From the NCBI GenBank assembly GCA_024449915.1, contig JAMZAV010000159.1, forward strand, positions 248,001-312,000: a stretch of 64,000 bases of DNA, read 5' to 3'. This document shows positions 1-12,900 of the stretch, one piece after another (within the stretch, counting starts at the first letter, position 1; each line of letters begins with the position of its first letter). Under the pieces are notes generated by a model, which worked only from the letters and a program-made list of their open reading frames with translations, made no database searches and was not told the DNA's origin. A program made the translations under genes and the position numbers. The DNA comes from Sweltsa coloradensis (Eukaryota; Arthropoda; Insecta; Plecoptera; Chloroperlidae).

Positions 1-639
1 TAATAAATAATAATGCCTGCCGTTCTGTCTTGTACGTGCTTCATGAGCCTAATTCAAACAAAGCAAAATGGTGTTTGCACTATACTTAATCAAACAAGTC
101 ACACCCAAACCAAATCGCGTCTGCTGCTTGGATAGAATGGTAATTGGCAACGCACCATTCATTCTATTAAAAGACGTGATACAAAAAAATAAGAAGATCG
201 TTGAATTAAAATTAAACAAAATAACAAACAACTACTTACGAATTGTGCGTTGCTCATGCAAGAACGATTGAACGAAATTATAGAATAACCCATTTCTATT
301 ATTTAAAAAAAAAATGTTACGAGACCTCGCGCTTGGCGCGAAACTAGTTTACTACCATTGAGTTTAGCTACTACTACGTTCCCCGATAGCGTAATAAAAT
401 AAGTTTTTTCGTGGGGATACCAGCTGTACGGTGGTACACATCAGTTTTACCTGGTGTAACCCTCTTCGTGTTGAAAATAACTTTGTTGTTGGGGTACTAA
501 GGTGTATATTATGAAGAGTCAAGCTGTGTCCTCCCTTAAAACGATTGAAGAAAACCATCGAAAAACCTTTCAGAAGGAATGGGGGGGGGGGTTGCTAATG
601 GCGGGAAACGCACCTAAGACCTCCTGAATCAGTTTATAG

Positions 640-1388
640 CTAGAAACGCTAAAGTCCCGGGACGTTTGGATGAGCTTTTTTTTAAAGTTTTTAGTCTGCG
701 TGGGATAATCTTTACTTTTGCGAGTGCTTTGTTGCTTTGTTTTGCTGTCCCAGCATTGTAGGTGATTGTTGTCAAGTTTCTATTGTGCTTGTCAATTGTT
801 ATTATTACTGTTAAAAACTTAATTAAAAGCTTTATTTCTATGGATTCTGGGTAATTTTCAACTTTTTCTTTCAAAGGTACTTTAACACCATAACCTTAAT
901 GTCCATGTATAATAGAACAGTTGAAGCCCCACCCTTTGGTCAGAATTGGCCCAAATGCACGAAATATCGTAAAAATCAAAAAACTTATATTAAAAGCTTT
1001 TTCTATGAATTCCGGTAATTTTTTCAACTTTTTCTTTCAAAAGGTACTACATCACCATAACCTTAATGTCCATGTATAATATGAACGTTGTAGCCCCACC
1101 CGTTTGGTCAGAATCGGCCCAAATGTCACGAAAATATCGCACTAAAAATCGAAAAAAATCGTAAAAGTACGATATTCATGAGAAATATTTCTACGATTGT
1201 ACCCAAAAACAATACACCTCTAAGTTCAGAGATTTCGAAGGTCCCCTCAAATTTTCATCAAGATCGGATATGCCGTTTGCCTGGTAGAGAGTTAACAGAC
1301 AAAAAAAAAAAAAAACAAAACAAACAAACACCCGAGCTAAATTTTTTGGGGGTCAGTGAAATTGAAGTCTTCGCTTCGCTCATCCAAT
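640..1388 (+). repeat. Family A Helentron/HINE-like element, copy A1
   Basis: Begins CTAGAAACGCTAAAGTCCC with a sub-terminal GGATGAGC, and ends TTCGCTTCGCTCATCCAA, which is the inverse of that motif. It has two tandem copies of an internal unit of about 170 bp (containing CCACCC-TTTGGTCAGAAT), a poly(A)-like stretch near 1300, and the shared 3' module CAGTGAAATTGAAGTCTTCG. ORFs inside are not conserved between copies and are treated as non-coding. Confidence 0.75.
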
Positions 1389-3024
1389 GAGCTATGTGTA
1401 TGTGTAAAGCACAAGGGTATACAATTTGGAATTATCTTTTAACCATTCTCAAAACCTTCTACCAAACCATAACTTATCCAATCGCGCATCTGACAGCATA
1501 CGGGCCACTGAACACTGTCCTTGGCCCAGATCCTTCGAGGGTAAAGCCAGCCCGCCGGTCCGGTATGCGGAAGACTCGGATTCGAGTCTCGACTCGGGAG
1601 GGATGTTCAACTGATAACGAATCCAGCTCGTGAGTCCAACTCGTGTGCCGTTACCTTCAGATTTGGAACGACTTGCGTACTAAAACACTCGAGCGACATT
1701 TACTAACCAACCGGTTAGACCGAGGACCACGCACGCGCCCACTCACCAACCACACAGCGATCAACAACGAGGAATCCGACAAATCAGATTAATTAAGTAG
1801 TGGTTCCATTTAAATTGTAATGGGCGATGCATGCACGTTCGTTGAACCTATGGTCGCGATCCCCTGCCGGCGCAGTGAGTGTATTGGCTCTCACCTTACA
1901 CGTACCAACGAAGAATGAATATCAACAGACGAAACTGAGGCCCGACGTGTAGATTGTCAATAAACCGTAACTATTACTTGTGCGAGTTTCGAACGCTTGC
2001 CAAGGCACGAAAGAATTTAAGGAGGGTACAAAATATTTCAACGGAACAGGCCAGAACCATTCTTCCGTAACAAAAGTAATTCACACTTCTCAGCCGTCAC
2101 GCTCGAGCATTGGTGTATGTTAGTAGGGTACAATATTTTGTTGATTACGACCTTTTAATGTAGAATAACAACTAGCAGTTTAATTTGCTGGCATGCTAGT
2201 TGCTTAGTTTTCTTGCTAATTGAAATAACATAATAAGACATTTCGTGCCCAAGAACATGAATTTTGGATGCATTGTCTACGAGAGTCCTAGAGTCTTAGA
2301 TCAAACTGGTACCTCTAAACTCTAAAGGTACAAATTTATCAAAATAAAAAACTTTTATCAATGCAACTACTAATGCAACACGCCTTTTGAAGTGTGGCCA
2401 AATTTAGAAAATTCTGACATCAGGTTGTTGACCCAACAAAGCATGGCTGCTTCTAAGAGGCTGTCAAAACAAATAAAAGCAAGCTACCTTGTGACCGAAG
2501 ACGTGATTCGTTGTCAATACTCCACGCCTAACACACGTGGATCCCCCCCCCCTCTCACACACGCTCACGGCGCGAGAGTCTCTTTCGAGCTCGAACGGTA
2601 TAATATTTTATATTTGGAAGAGAAGGGTATGATGATGAGCATTTTACTAACAATTATATATAATACCAGTAGACCCCATTTATACTTAGGACATATAATG
2701 CATGTTTTGCAATCGATCTAGAGATATGTTAGATCAGATTTGGTTTTCTACATTGATTTAGGAAGGATAAGGTATACATTTACAAGCTCTGTCTTTCCTG
2801 TGGCATCATTATAAACTAGATATAAGGAATAAATTACAGAGTGAATTACTACGACTTTGGGAGCACTTTGCACTGTCGTGTTGAAGGATGAGCAGTGTCT
2901 GTTTATTGAGCCCTTCTCCATGATTGATTCATGATTATTGATTAGATGTTTCGAGGATTCCCTGGAATTTTGTAAAAAGCAAAAGTGGCCATTCGCCCAA
3001 ACACAAACAACACAATAGTTGTTT
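1389..3024. other. Non-coding stretch with a tRNA-like SINE head near 1535-1612
   Basis: 1535-1612 (+) reads like a degenerate tRNA-derived SINE head, with GGATTCGAGTCTCG as a B-box-like element. The rest shows no exon, long repeat or RNA that can be supported. Confidence 0.35.
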
Positions 3025-3646
3025 TTGGATGAGCGAAGCGAAGACTTCAATTTCACTGACCCCCAAAAAATTTAGCTCGGGTATTTTTTATTTTTTTTTG
3101 TCTGTTCGCTCTCCACCGGGCAAACGGCATATCCGATCTTGATGAAAATTTGACAGGACCTTCGAAATCTCTGAACTTAGAGGTGTATTGTTTTTGGGTA
3201 CAATCGAAGAAATATTTCTCATGAATATCGTACTTTTACGATTTTTTGTGCGATATTTTCGTGCCATTTGAGCCAATTCTGACCAAACGGGTGGGGCTTA
3301 AACGTTCATATTATACATGGACATTAAGGTTATGGTGATGTAGTATCTTTTGAAAGAAAAAGTTGGTAAAGTTAGCCAGAATCCATAGAAATAAAGCTTT
3401 TAATCACTGCCTCCTAGATGTTTGTCGAGGAGCCACGACGAACATCTAGGAGGCAGTGCTTTTAATATAAGTTTTTTACGGTAAATAATAACAAATTGAC
3501 AAAAAACAATAGAAACTTGACAACAATCACCTACAATGCGTAGGCAGCAAAACAAAGCATTTGCAAAAGTAAAGATATCCCACGCAAACTAAAAACTTTA
3601 AAGAAAGCTCATCCATCAACGCGGCGGGACTTTAGCGTTTTCCTAG
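3025..3646 (-). repeat. Family A element, copy A2, with nested 54-bp MITE
   Basis: Reverse-oriented copy: starts TTGGATGAGCGAAGCGAAG and ends GACTTTAGCGTTTTCCTAG. It contains a single internal unit rather than two. A tiny inverted-repeat insertion sits at 3405-3458. Confidence 0.75.
3405..3458. mobile_element. 54-bp hairpin insertion with 8-bp target duplication (hAT-like micro-MITE)
   Basis: CACTGCCTCCTAGATGTT at the left is mirrored by AACATCTAGGAGGCAGTG at the right (22 of 23 positions pair). It is flanked by CTTTTAAT at 3397-3404 and 3459-3466. Other family A copies have a single AGCTTTTAATATAAG at this point, giving the empty site. Eight-base duplications are typical of hAT transposons. 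Confidence 0.7.
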
Positions 3647-6600
3647 TTCTATTGATACTTGGTCACTTGGATTGGAATGTCTTCGCATCTCTCACTATGC
3701 AAACAGCACTTATCCAACAAACATAAAAACAAGAGTTGATGGTGATATTTGGCGTTTGCGTCTCATATTTGTACAACTACAGCTTATGGAACAATGTTGC
3801 TATATATTATTTTATACTTTATAGTAGTTTTGCAGTTGCAGGATGAGAGTTTTTGGTTTATTGAGCACACTTCTTTCACTTCAATCTTGTTGGGGTCTTT
3901 GCTGTGCAGGTACTACATACAAATAAGAAGAAATCACAACGGGGAAAAAATAAGCATAATAAAAATCTAGTGGGATGGGACAAAAATTGTATTAGAAGGG
4001 TGTTAGTAAACATTGCACAGATTTTGTTGTGAAGAAAGAGTGGTTTATTACATGTAGCCTGCATGTAAGATGACAGTGTAGTAATGGCTTTAAAGGAGTT
4101 TTTTAAATGGTCATAACAATACCATAATATTGAATGATAGCAATTATCGTAAAAGTTTACCCAACTGGGGATCAAACCCTTTGCTTTAATTCCCAGTCGG
4201 GGTAAACTTTTACGACAATTGCATTCACTAAGAAAATGTCCTAAAAGCGAGCTTCGGCTTAAAAACCTTGGGTTATAATAGTTAACACAATGTCTCTGAG
4301 CTACAATTACAATGTAAAGTTTTACCCAAAAATGTACGAGACAAAATACTATGTATACATTCATGAATCATGAGAAATTTCTATGACTGTATTTTTTATT
4401 CTCTGAAAATTAGGTCGGTAAGACACCAAAATAAAATCACACAACAAAAGATACTGCTCAATTTATTGAAGGTAGTGTATACATAGTCAGGTTTTGCTTT
4501 GCAAATGCTTGTTATGATTGTGTTGAAGGATGAGAATATTTGGCCTATCTCTCAGTTTTGTAATTCCATTGATAACATAGACAATTTAAAAAGAAAGAGA
4601 AAGTAGTATTAATCACACTATTACATTTCCCTTTAACAATGCCAACATTTTGCATGGCTAATGGCCGCGGGGTTGATATCACCTAGCTACCTCGCACCTC
4701 CTTCTTTTTCTTTTGGAGAGCAAGCACGTGTCAAAGCACACGCATTCGAGACAATTTGGGCTGTCAGTTTTGGCCATGGCATAATTCTAATTGGTCAATT
4801 GTCCAGTAGAGGGCAAAGAAACGCAGTAAATCAAACATTTTTTTTTTAAATTGTAAAGGTGCATATTTATGAGATTTTTTTGTTGATTGTGCCCTAGCCG
4901 TCCAAGTTAAGGTCTTGTTAAAACGATCAATTTAACTATCAAAATAAGAGTTTTATATGAAAATGAAACACTTAGATTTAAACTATAATATGGAATTTAC
5001 GAAAACTATTGAATCAACCAAGTAAACTTGGATATGAAAACAATAACATTATAGACATGCTCAGTTTGACCACAAAGGCATCTAATTGTAATCCCCAAAC
5101 ACGGTAAAGAATGTTGTCATATTCCTAATTGCTATCTCACAATGACAAATGCAATCTGGTGTCAAACTAAATGGCTGGTCTTCCTGCACTCTGCATTTAA
5201 GTAATTCAGAGATTTATCTCATTGTTGGATCTTACTTCACTGGTATGTTCATTTTCAAAGCCAGCAATTGCCAAAAAACTGTTCTAAATCTCACCACGGG
5301 CATCTATCCTTGTTTTCCGATGGCAATCACTCGTATAGCATACGCCGGCATTATATATTGCATTATTTAGTTGCCAATAAAGATTGGAAAATAATATAAA
5401 ATACTATGCATGCAGGGCAGTGCAGGGCAGTGAGTTAGTTTTATTTAATGTCTAACCTATTCAGTTATAAAAACTGATTTAAAAATTTAAGCTTAGTTTT
5501 GGGGGATTTTAGGGAGTACGGGTACGTTCTATGGTGACTGGTGAGGCAAAAGTCATAGAGAGAGCTAAGGTCGTCTGGAAGATGTAGACTATGTTAGCAC
5601 ACGAGTACACGCAGAGTAAAAGTGGAATCAGTCTTTAAATTGGATTCAGATTTTTTTTTGGGGTAGACAAAATTATTCCCGCTGGATACCCACACCACCA
5701 TCCGTCATAGTCCCTCATAGCTCTCAATGCTGATGACATCACTTCTTTACTTATGTCACCCAAGGTGAATACCTTACAATTGACCAAAACTAATAAATGT
5801 CAAATTTTCCAAATGTTATCTTACAGTACAAATAATCGACTTGCTATACAAACCACTAAAACATTTTTTCTTAACTTCAGCACTGGCACTCGGCAATCGC
5901 AATTGCATTAATCCGGTTAGAGGTCCAAATACCAAGAATAGTAACCACAAAAGTCCTCGGGCTTACCAAAAGTGAATCTGGGCCCCCTATATTCAATCAA
6001 TTGCTCAGGTTGCCTCCTGAGCGGATGTTTCATGCTCCGCAAACTTAATTAATTGTGAACCCCTCTTATACTTTTGCTGGTATATCATGCGTGTATTCAT
6101 TCTCTTCTTTCCTAGTGCATCATTTTCTTGATCATCACCCCACACGAACCGAATTTTATTATTAAAAAAGTGTTGGTAGGATAATTGCTGAAATATCTTG
6201 AAGACAATCACGCAAAGCTCATTTCACAAATTTATGTATCCTCACAGTCGCACTAACATGTACTCTAATAATCACAATAGCAACTTTTGTATATTTTAAT
6301 CCTGACCATTTTCCAGTAAATAATACCCACCATGTGACCGTTCCCATTTTACCAGATCTAATATTAAAATTTTTATCCCAAAATCTAGTCACACTTTTTT
6401 TTGCAAAAGCCCGACTCACGTTTGTAGTACAATATTTAATAAATTACCAGCTTCAATTAAATACTCCAACTCACACTCTTTACCGGTACATATAAATTAA
6501 AATACTTTCTTCTGAATAAAGTTTATTACTCATTAAAATAATTTCTTGATGATCATTTCACAATTCAACTTCTTGTATTCACACTTGTTTCATAGGGTAG

Positions 6601-7033
6601 GGCCCGGCCCGTACCTCTTTTAAAATAAAATGTAAAATGTATATTTTAAAAACTATACTAGTATATGGCATATGGGCTACTTCAGCCTACAACAGAACTA
6701 TTTCCCACAAAAACAAAAATTCTAAATCAATAAAGTTTGATATAAAAAATTGGGGTCGGTAACCATTTTTGTCTTAGGAGTTAATTTTATACAAAATTTG
6801 AAAGTGATTGCTAGTAGGCCTAGGCCTATATAGTAGGATATTTGAAAAAAAACATTATATAATGTAAGTTTGATTTTTATAGAGTACCCATATTAATGTA
6901 CAAAATAATAATGTGTTATAATTTTTATTTATAGTGAGCTGTTGAAGCAATGTTAATTTTGTAGTTGAAATTTTAATAAGATTATTTGAAAATATGGTTT
7001 GTATGTGGACAGTTTTTAACTTTATACCTGATA
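3647..7033. other. Non-coding stretch, no supported gene
   Basis: A short inverted repeat at about 4148-4216 (GTAAAAGTTTACCC...GGGTAAACTTTTAC) is the only clear structure. The longest ORF, 162 codons near 3876-4364 on the minus strand, is biased in composition, spans that inverted repeat and shows no recognisable domain. It would be CEP162 intron if that gene extends left. Confidence 0.4.
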
Positions 7034-7892
7034 ATCCTGTCAAATATGATCTTAATTGACGTTAGGTGGAAATAATTGCGATGTCGCTGAATTTTTGCAG
7101 AGACCTTCCTTATATAATACTTATCAAAATACTAAAATTCCCCTACAATCGGACTGGAGCTTTGGCCGCCATATTGGAAAATGGCGGACAAAAAGTGTTT
7201 GTTATCGAATATCTCCAAATTGGTTGGAGATAGACAAAATGTCGCAATGGCAAAAATATTCCGCATTGAATTCCCTACAAAAAGGGTGTCTTCTATAGTT
7301 TTGGTAGGGGCAAAGGATATGTCACAAAATCGTGGTTTATACTGTACGTTGCTTATTAGAGTACCAGCTAATTTCCTAATTTTCACGCCCAGCATCAAAC
7401 AATGCCCAGTAAATCTGTAAGAAATCGATTTAAATACAAAAGAACTTTTGTACGGGGTTCATGAAAGCTTCCATTAGTATTTTAAAAAATCAGGTCTGCG
7501 AAATCGGATTTTGCATTTACCCGGAATTTAGGTTTTTCCGTTGTTGGCATTTCCTCAAAAATGGCATATTTGACTGTCCATTATTAAGCACTAAATAGCA
7601 TCGGAGGAAAAATTCTTTCTACGCACATTGAAGTGACTTAAATAAAGATGAGAAAACAACCAAAGTTTAAATCCAATATGGCTGATAATTCCTAATTTTG
7701 TCTATCTCTAACCATTTTGGAGATATTCGAAAACAAACACGTTTTGGCCGCCATTTTCCAATATGGCGGCCGAAGCTCAAGTCCGATTGTAGGGGAGTTT
7801 AAGTATGTTGATTAGTATTATATAAGGAAGGTCTCTGCAAAAATTCAGCGACATCGCAATTATTTCCTCCAAAATTTCTTATTTGACAGGAT
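7034..7892. mobile_element. TIR element flanked by TA, long inverted arms
   Basis: ATCCTGTCAAATA at the left and its inverse at the right, each abutting TA (7032-7033 and 7893-7894), fit a TA-duplicating (Tc1/mariner-type) element of about 860 bp. Arms remain similar for over 200 bp, for example GCGATGTCGCTGAATTTTTG and its mirror near 7840. ORFs in it read through the palindromic arms and have no transposase features. Confidence 0.65.
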
Positions 7893-7894
7893 TA

Positions 7895-8934
7895 TGATGA
7901 TTGTTGAAACAATTAATGCTTTAAAACTCGTATATGCACTAACAGGTAGAACCTGCACAGTTTGTGGATTCTTCTTCCGCAGTTCAGCACAGTATTTTAG
8001 GATATTTCATGGAAAAACTGTTCTATGACTCGTCAAAAATGTCACTCACTGTTACTTTTTTTGAAGAAAACTTCACATGTTACACAAATTGGCAAAACTT
8101 TATATTCTACCATCAATAACACTGAATCTGGCAGTCCCATCCAATGACATACATAAGCTTTGCGTAGCAAAGCGCTAGACGTTCAGTCTCCTATCCTTCA
8201 CCCCGAGCTATAGCGTGTCGATTAGAAGCCATAATGAAAGGGGAAAATCATTTCACTGCCACATAGATACTTCAACGAGTTGGCTAATTTGCCGAGTTAA
8301 GTGGCTGTAGAGTTGTGTTTGATGTTGAGCGGATGGGCGAGCACTGCCGTCTGTAAATATGTACAAATTCACGTACATTTAGACGACTGTTTTTCCCCTT
8401 TCATGATGGCTTCTAATTGGCACGCTCCCCATGGCCACATTGAGTCCAGCATATTAATTGAATGTAATTGGTCCAATTACTATTAATACGAACGAATTTC
8501 ATTGGATATTTTACGTTCATGTGCGTCGCTCATGTTGACAGCTGAAGGTTGACTTAGTTGACTTTGAATTAAGATACTATTCTTGACAAAACTATAGAAC
8601 CAAGCTAGACTCACTCAAGAGCCGCAGGTTTCCGACCCCTGTCTTACACAATTGATTCTTTAGTACTTCAACTTGGTTTGTTAATGCATTTGTGATTCAT
8701 ATTTTGTATTGTGTGTTTTGCATATTTGTTATGTGTTTAGTTATGAGGTGGTTGTGTATTTGTTATTATTTTGTTGTACTAAGTGTTATGTTAATACGTA
8801 TTGTGTATTATATCAATGTGATGTCCCATGTTCATCGTATGTGTCAGTGACCAGTGGACTGCAATAAAAAAAGTACTGTGTAATGAGAGTAAAGTTGAGA
8901 CATCGATGCCAGTTGATGGCACTCAGGCTTGGGC
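7895..8934. other. Non-coding stretch with a short inverted repeat
   Basis: 8219-8247 (CGATTAGAAGCCATAATGAA...) is mirrored at 8389-8420, suggesting a small degenerate MITE. No exon is recognised. Confidence 0.35.
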
Positions 8935-9690
8935 CTTACTGGTACCAGAGTCGATAAAGAAGTTTCCCCGTTGGGGAGGTCCTCCAACTCCCTATACCGC
9001 CCTGGGTTAAATAAAAAGTCGGTTTTTGGCGTTGGGAATCTAACGTTCCGCGCGACTCTGTGTGACGATTGATGAACTACTTCAATAAAACTACGTCACT
9101 TTTCTACTAGTAGTTAACAGTCGATGACGAAAAATGGCGGACACGTCAAAATATTAAATACGATCGAATGTTGGCGAATGTTTTGGCATAAAGCAAACTC
9201 TCTTTATTAATGAGGATATTTCTGATGGAGTAGACCTAAGCTTAGGACCTAGGCCGACAATATGTATTGTTCAAGATTTCGATTTGAGTGCCTAGGGCGT
9301 ACTTACGTCTGAAAACAGTATTGTGGCCTTGGGCCTAGACTAAACTTGCGTCCGTATAACCCATATCTCGATTAATTTCGCACGAAAATGTCAGTGACGC
9401 CTGCGCAACTTTATAGTACAATAATAATCAAAAGTAAATCGTTTTAAAAGACTAGGGCCCAGGGCTAAATGATTGAAATAAAATTGAAGTTTGACGTTTC
9501 GTCTGTTATTTGTTGATTTCAGCGTCACTGCACATCGATAATCTACTGACCGTATTTAGCGTGCAGTGCTTTTATTAGTTTCACATTTAAGCCGCCCTCA
9601 GCGCGCAGAGCGTTAGATTCCGTTTTGACTTGGGAGTAAGGGACCTCCCAAAGGGGAACTTCTTTATCGACTCTACTGGTACGCCTACCA
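8935..9690. mobile_element. Degenerate TIR element downstream of CEP162-like exon 4
   Basis: GAGTCGATAAAGAAGTT, then GGGGAGGTC and GGGAATCTAACG at 8950-9060, recur inverted at 9595-9680. This gives arms of about 120 bp around a 500-bp core. No clean target duplication was found and no transposase was seen. Confidence 0.5.
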
Positions 9691-9747
9691 GATTACGACA
9701 AAGTTCTAGCAGATTTACAAAAAGTGCAGAAAAGTGTTGAAACCTAC

Positions 9748-9930
9748 CTTCAGTTGTTTCATTTCTTCGCACAGCTTAACATTTTCATGTTGATATCCCA
9801 CAATGAGCTTTTCTTGTTTTTGTAGTTCTGATTCCAGTAGTTTAAGACGATGTTCATTAGCTAATTGGTCAGGATGACAGTCTCCTCCACCAAGCTCACG
9901 TGGATTATTTTTCTCTTCTAAATCTGTAAG
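9748..9930 (-). CDS. CEP162: CEP162-like coding exon 4 (coiled coil)
   Basis: The acceptor is GTTTACCAG and the donor is AAG|GTAGGT, giving 61 codons with phase 0 at both ends. It encodes LTDLEEKNNPRELGGG, then KLLESELQKQEKLIVGYQHE and ENVKLCEEMKQLK, the best-matching block to the vertebrate family. Confidence 0.85.
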
Positions 9931-12900
9931 CTGGTAAACAAAGTTTGGTTAAGGGTCATTCCATGTCAAATCAACCAAGCCGAGCCTGAAATAAAACTTG
10001 ACCATCTCCGATTTTGATGAAACTTGGCAAATCTACTCTTACTAACATGTAGATTGATCGTGGAAAATTTTGTATTCCTGACGCGCTTAGTTTTCGAGCA
10101 ACGCCCCGGTCAAAAACTCAAATTTGGCGATGCCGAGCGGCGTACCGTAATTGGTAAGTTTTAAACCGTTGGACGTAAAAGGCTAATTTTTTTAAAATTA
10201 AAGAGCATTAAATTGGCAATTTAATTTATATGTATTTGAATGCATTTCTAATTGTGAAACCATGTAAAAAATTGAAATTTGTTTTTAAACCTACCCTACG
10301 AGAAAAAGTATCTCTGAAATAAAAAAATAAAAAACATGTTTTTGTTCAGATGTTTTTTACATGCACAAAAAAATTTGGGATGGGATGGCATTGGGATCAT
10401 GATATATCACAGGGTCATGCACCAAATGTGTATAATGTGTCAGTTTTTACCTTCCGTTTTTATTTTCCAAAGAAATTAAGTGCGACAAATTTGAATTTCA
10501 CTACAAATGGAAAGTAAAAACTGACACATTTTACACATTTGGTGCATGACCCAGTGACATATCATGATCCCAATGCCATCCCATCCCAAATTTTTTTGGG
10601 CATGTAAAAAACATCTAAACAAAAACACATTTTTTTTTTAAATTTCAGAGATACTTTTTCTTGTAGGGTAGGTTTAAAAACAAATTTCGATTTTTTACAT
10701 GGTTTCACAATTAGGAATGCATTCAAATACACATAAATTAAATTGCCAATAAAAAGCTCTTTAATTAAAAAAAAAAAAATTAGCCTTTTATGCCCAACGG
10801 TTCAAAAGTTACGAATTCAGGTACGCCGCTCGGCGTCGCCAAATTTGAGTTTTTGAGCGGGGTATTACTCGAAAACCAAGCGCGTCAGAAATACAAAATT
10901 TTCCACGGTCAATATACATGTTAGTAAGAGTAAATTTGCCAAGTTTCATCAAAATCGGAGATGGTCATGTAAATGGCCTGGTTGATTTGACATGGAATTA
11001 CCCTTAAAAAACCTATTGTAAAAATGGAATACCTACTTAGGTAGTGTAGACCTAATGAGAGCTGCAGTTAGAAAATTTAGCCCTATCAATCACAGCAAGA
11101 TTAGTTTATTATTAGTAGTTTTAGGGCGCTTCAACAGCAAAGGTAAGTTGCAGAGATTTGTTTATAAAATTATACATGACTGTCACTGAAGCAAGTTTTA
11201 TATCATAAGACCTAGTAGGAAATCTATTCAGGACCAACAACATATCATTTGAAAACTAACTAATTGGTCAGGATGCTGGTAAAGAAACCATTCATAAGTA
11301 GGTACCATAATGTGTGTGAGGTAGAAAAAAGAATAGCTTAGTAAGTAGGGGCCTATTGCAGCTACAGATATGGTTGTGTTAATTTTTTATTGTAGCTTAG
11401 TCAATTGTTATTTACTGTCTATCATTTGATAGAATCTATCTGCCTGACTTAAATGGACACACATGGTCCAAAGATGGTTTGCAAGTGTCATACGTATTAC
11501 TACTTAAAAGTCGATTCATTTTCACAGTTCTACTAAAGGTGGGTTTATGTAAATCAGGTAGTCGAAAGTCGGCAGTCAGTAAGAACAATGAGTATCGGTA
11601 ATCGGCAGTGTGTAGGTTTACGTACTACCTGATGTAGGCCTAGGCTTAATTTGTTACCGACCAATAGGAAACGTCGGTTGAAAGTAATATAACCTCAAAA
11701 GCAAGCACGCACAAAAGCGCGCCAAACCACTCATGTCACGTGACCGCTCCTGATTGGTTGAATCACTACCTAGTCATATAAGGAATGAATATTGGCCATC
11801 TCTTGCCGAAAGTCGGCAACGACCTGCCGACGCTAACATCATCGTAGGATGTCGTATGTTTTAATGCGGGCCGACTGCCGAAACCGACTACCGACTGCAG
11901 AAACCGATCTACATAAACCCACCTTTAATATGTGAGAAACATTGGATTCTATTAGGCTGTTGTGGCTGTGTGTGGCTGTGTGTGTGGATAATTTTCAGCA
12001 GTTACGATATAATATTTTATCCATGACCCTTGAGCTATAGGCCTACCACCACACTATGGTAAACCTATACACCATGGGCAGGGCATCTCAAACTCTACTT
12101 GCAACTTGCAAGTGTGAAACTACAATAATTAAACAATAATTTACTCTCACTCTCTACTAGCATATTAGTTCAACGGTTTACCTTTGCTTTAAGAAGAAAT
12201 ACATCCTTTTCTATGGAAAATCGATCTTCTTCACTTTTACGTTTTAAAAGTTCCACTTGTATCTTATGATCTTTGTCTTTGAGCACCATGTCCTCTGAAA
12301 AGAAACACTTATATAGTATATAGGCCTACCTCTATAGGCCTAGTGGATTACGAGTTAGCTATGGCAAGAAAATATTTCTTACATTTTCTTCTTCTTAAAA
12401 TTAAATGTTATGATTATTATTATGATTAATGTGTTTTCTACTAGGGCCTATGCTATACCTTTCAACTGTTTATATTTTTGCTTCTCCTCTACTAGATCTC
12501 TTTCCAAATCAGTAGCATCCTTGTGACTGCCTCCATCACTAAGCATTTGAGACTCATTGTTCGTGTTTTTAGTTGAGCTCTCGACTGAAGCTTCCGACAA
12601 TGATTCCTCCATTACAATTGACAATGGCTCCCCTCTAGTAGTGAGAAACGGTATCTTCAAAGAATCTGCCTTCTTCGGGATAATCTTCACAGAGTGGTCT
12701 TGCTCGAAATCGATGTTTGAAGAAGACTCAGCAGATGGTGGTTTGAATATATTCTCCCTCAACACAGGACGGCTGTTCTGGTTTAACGTCGTTACATCTT
12801 TACCACTTCTATCAATAACAATTTTTTTCTCTTTAGCTGCAGCAATTTCGTTCTTTATTTCGTCGTCAATAAGCTTAAAGATGACATCAGCAGTGCCAAC

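Noticed and set aside
3876..4364. 162-codon minus-strand ORF
   Set aside because: It spans a short inverted repeat and has no recognisable motif.
7132..7420. ORFs of 79-88 codons within the TA-flanked element
   Set aside because: They lie in the inverted arm and resemble no transposase; no conserved catalytic residues were seen.
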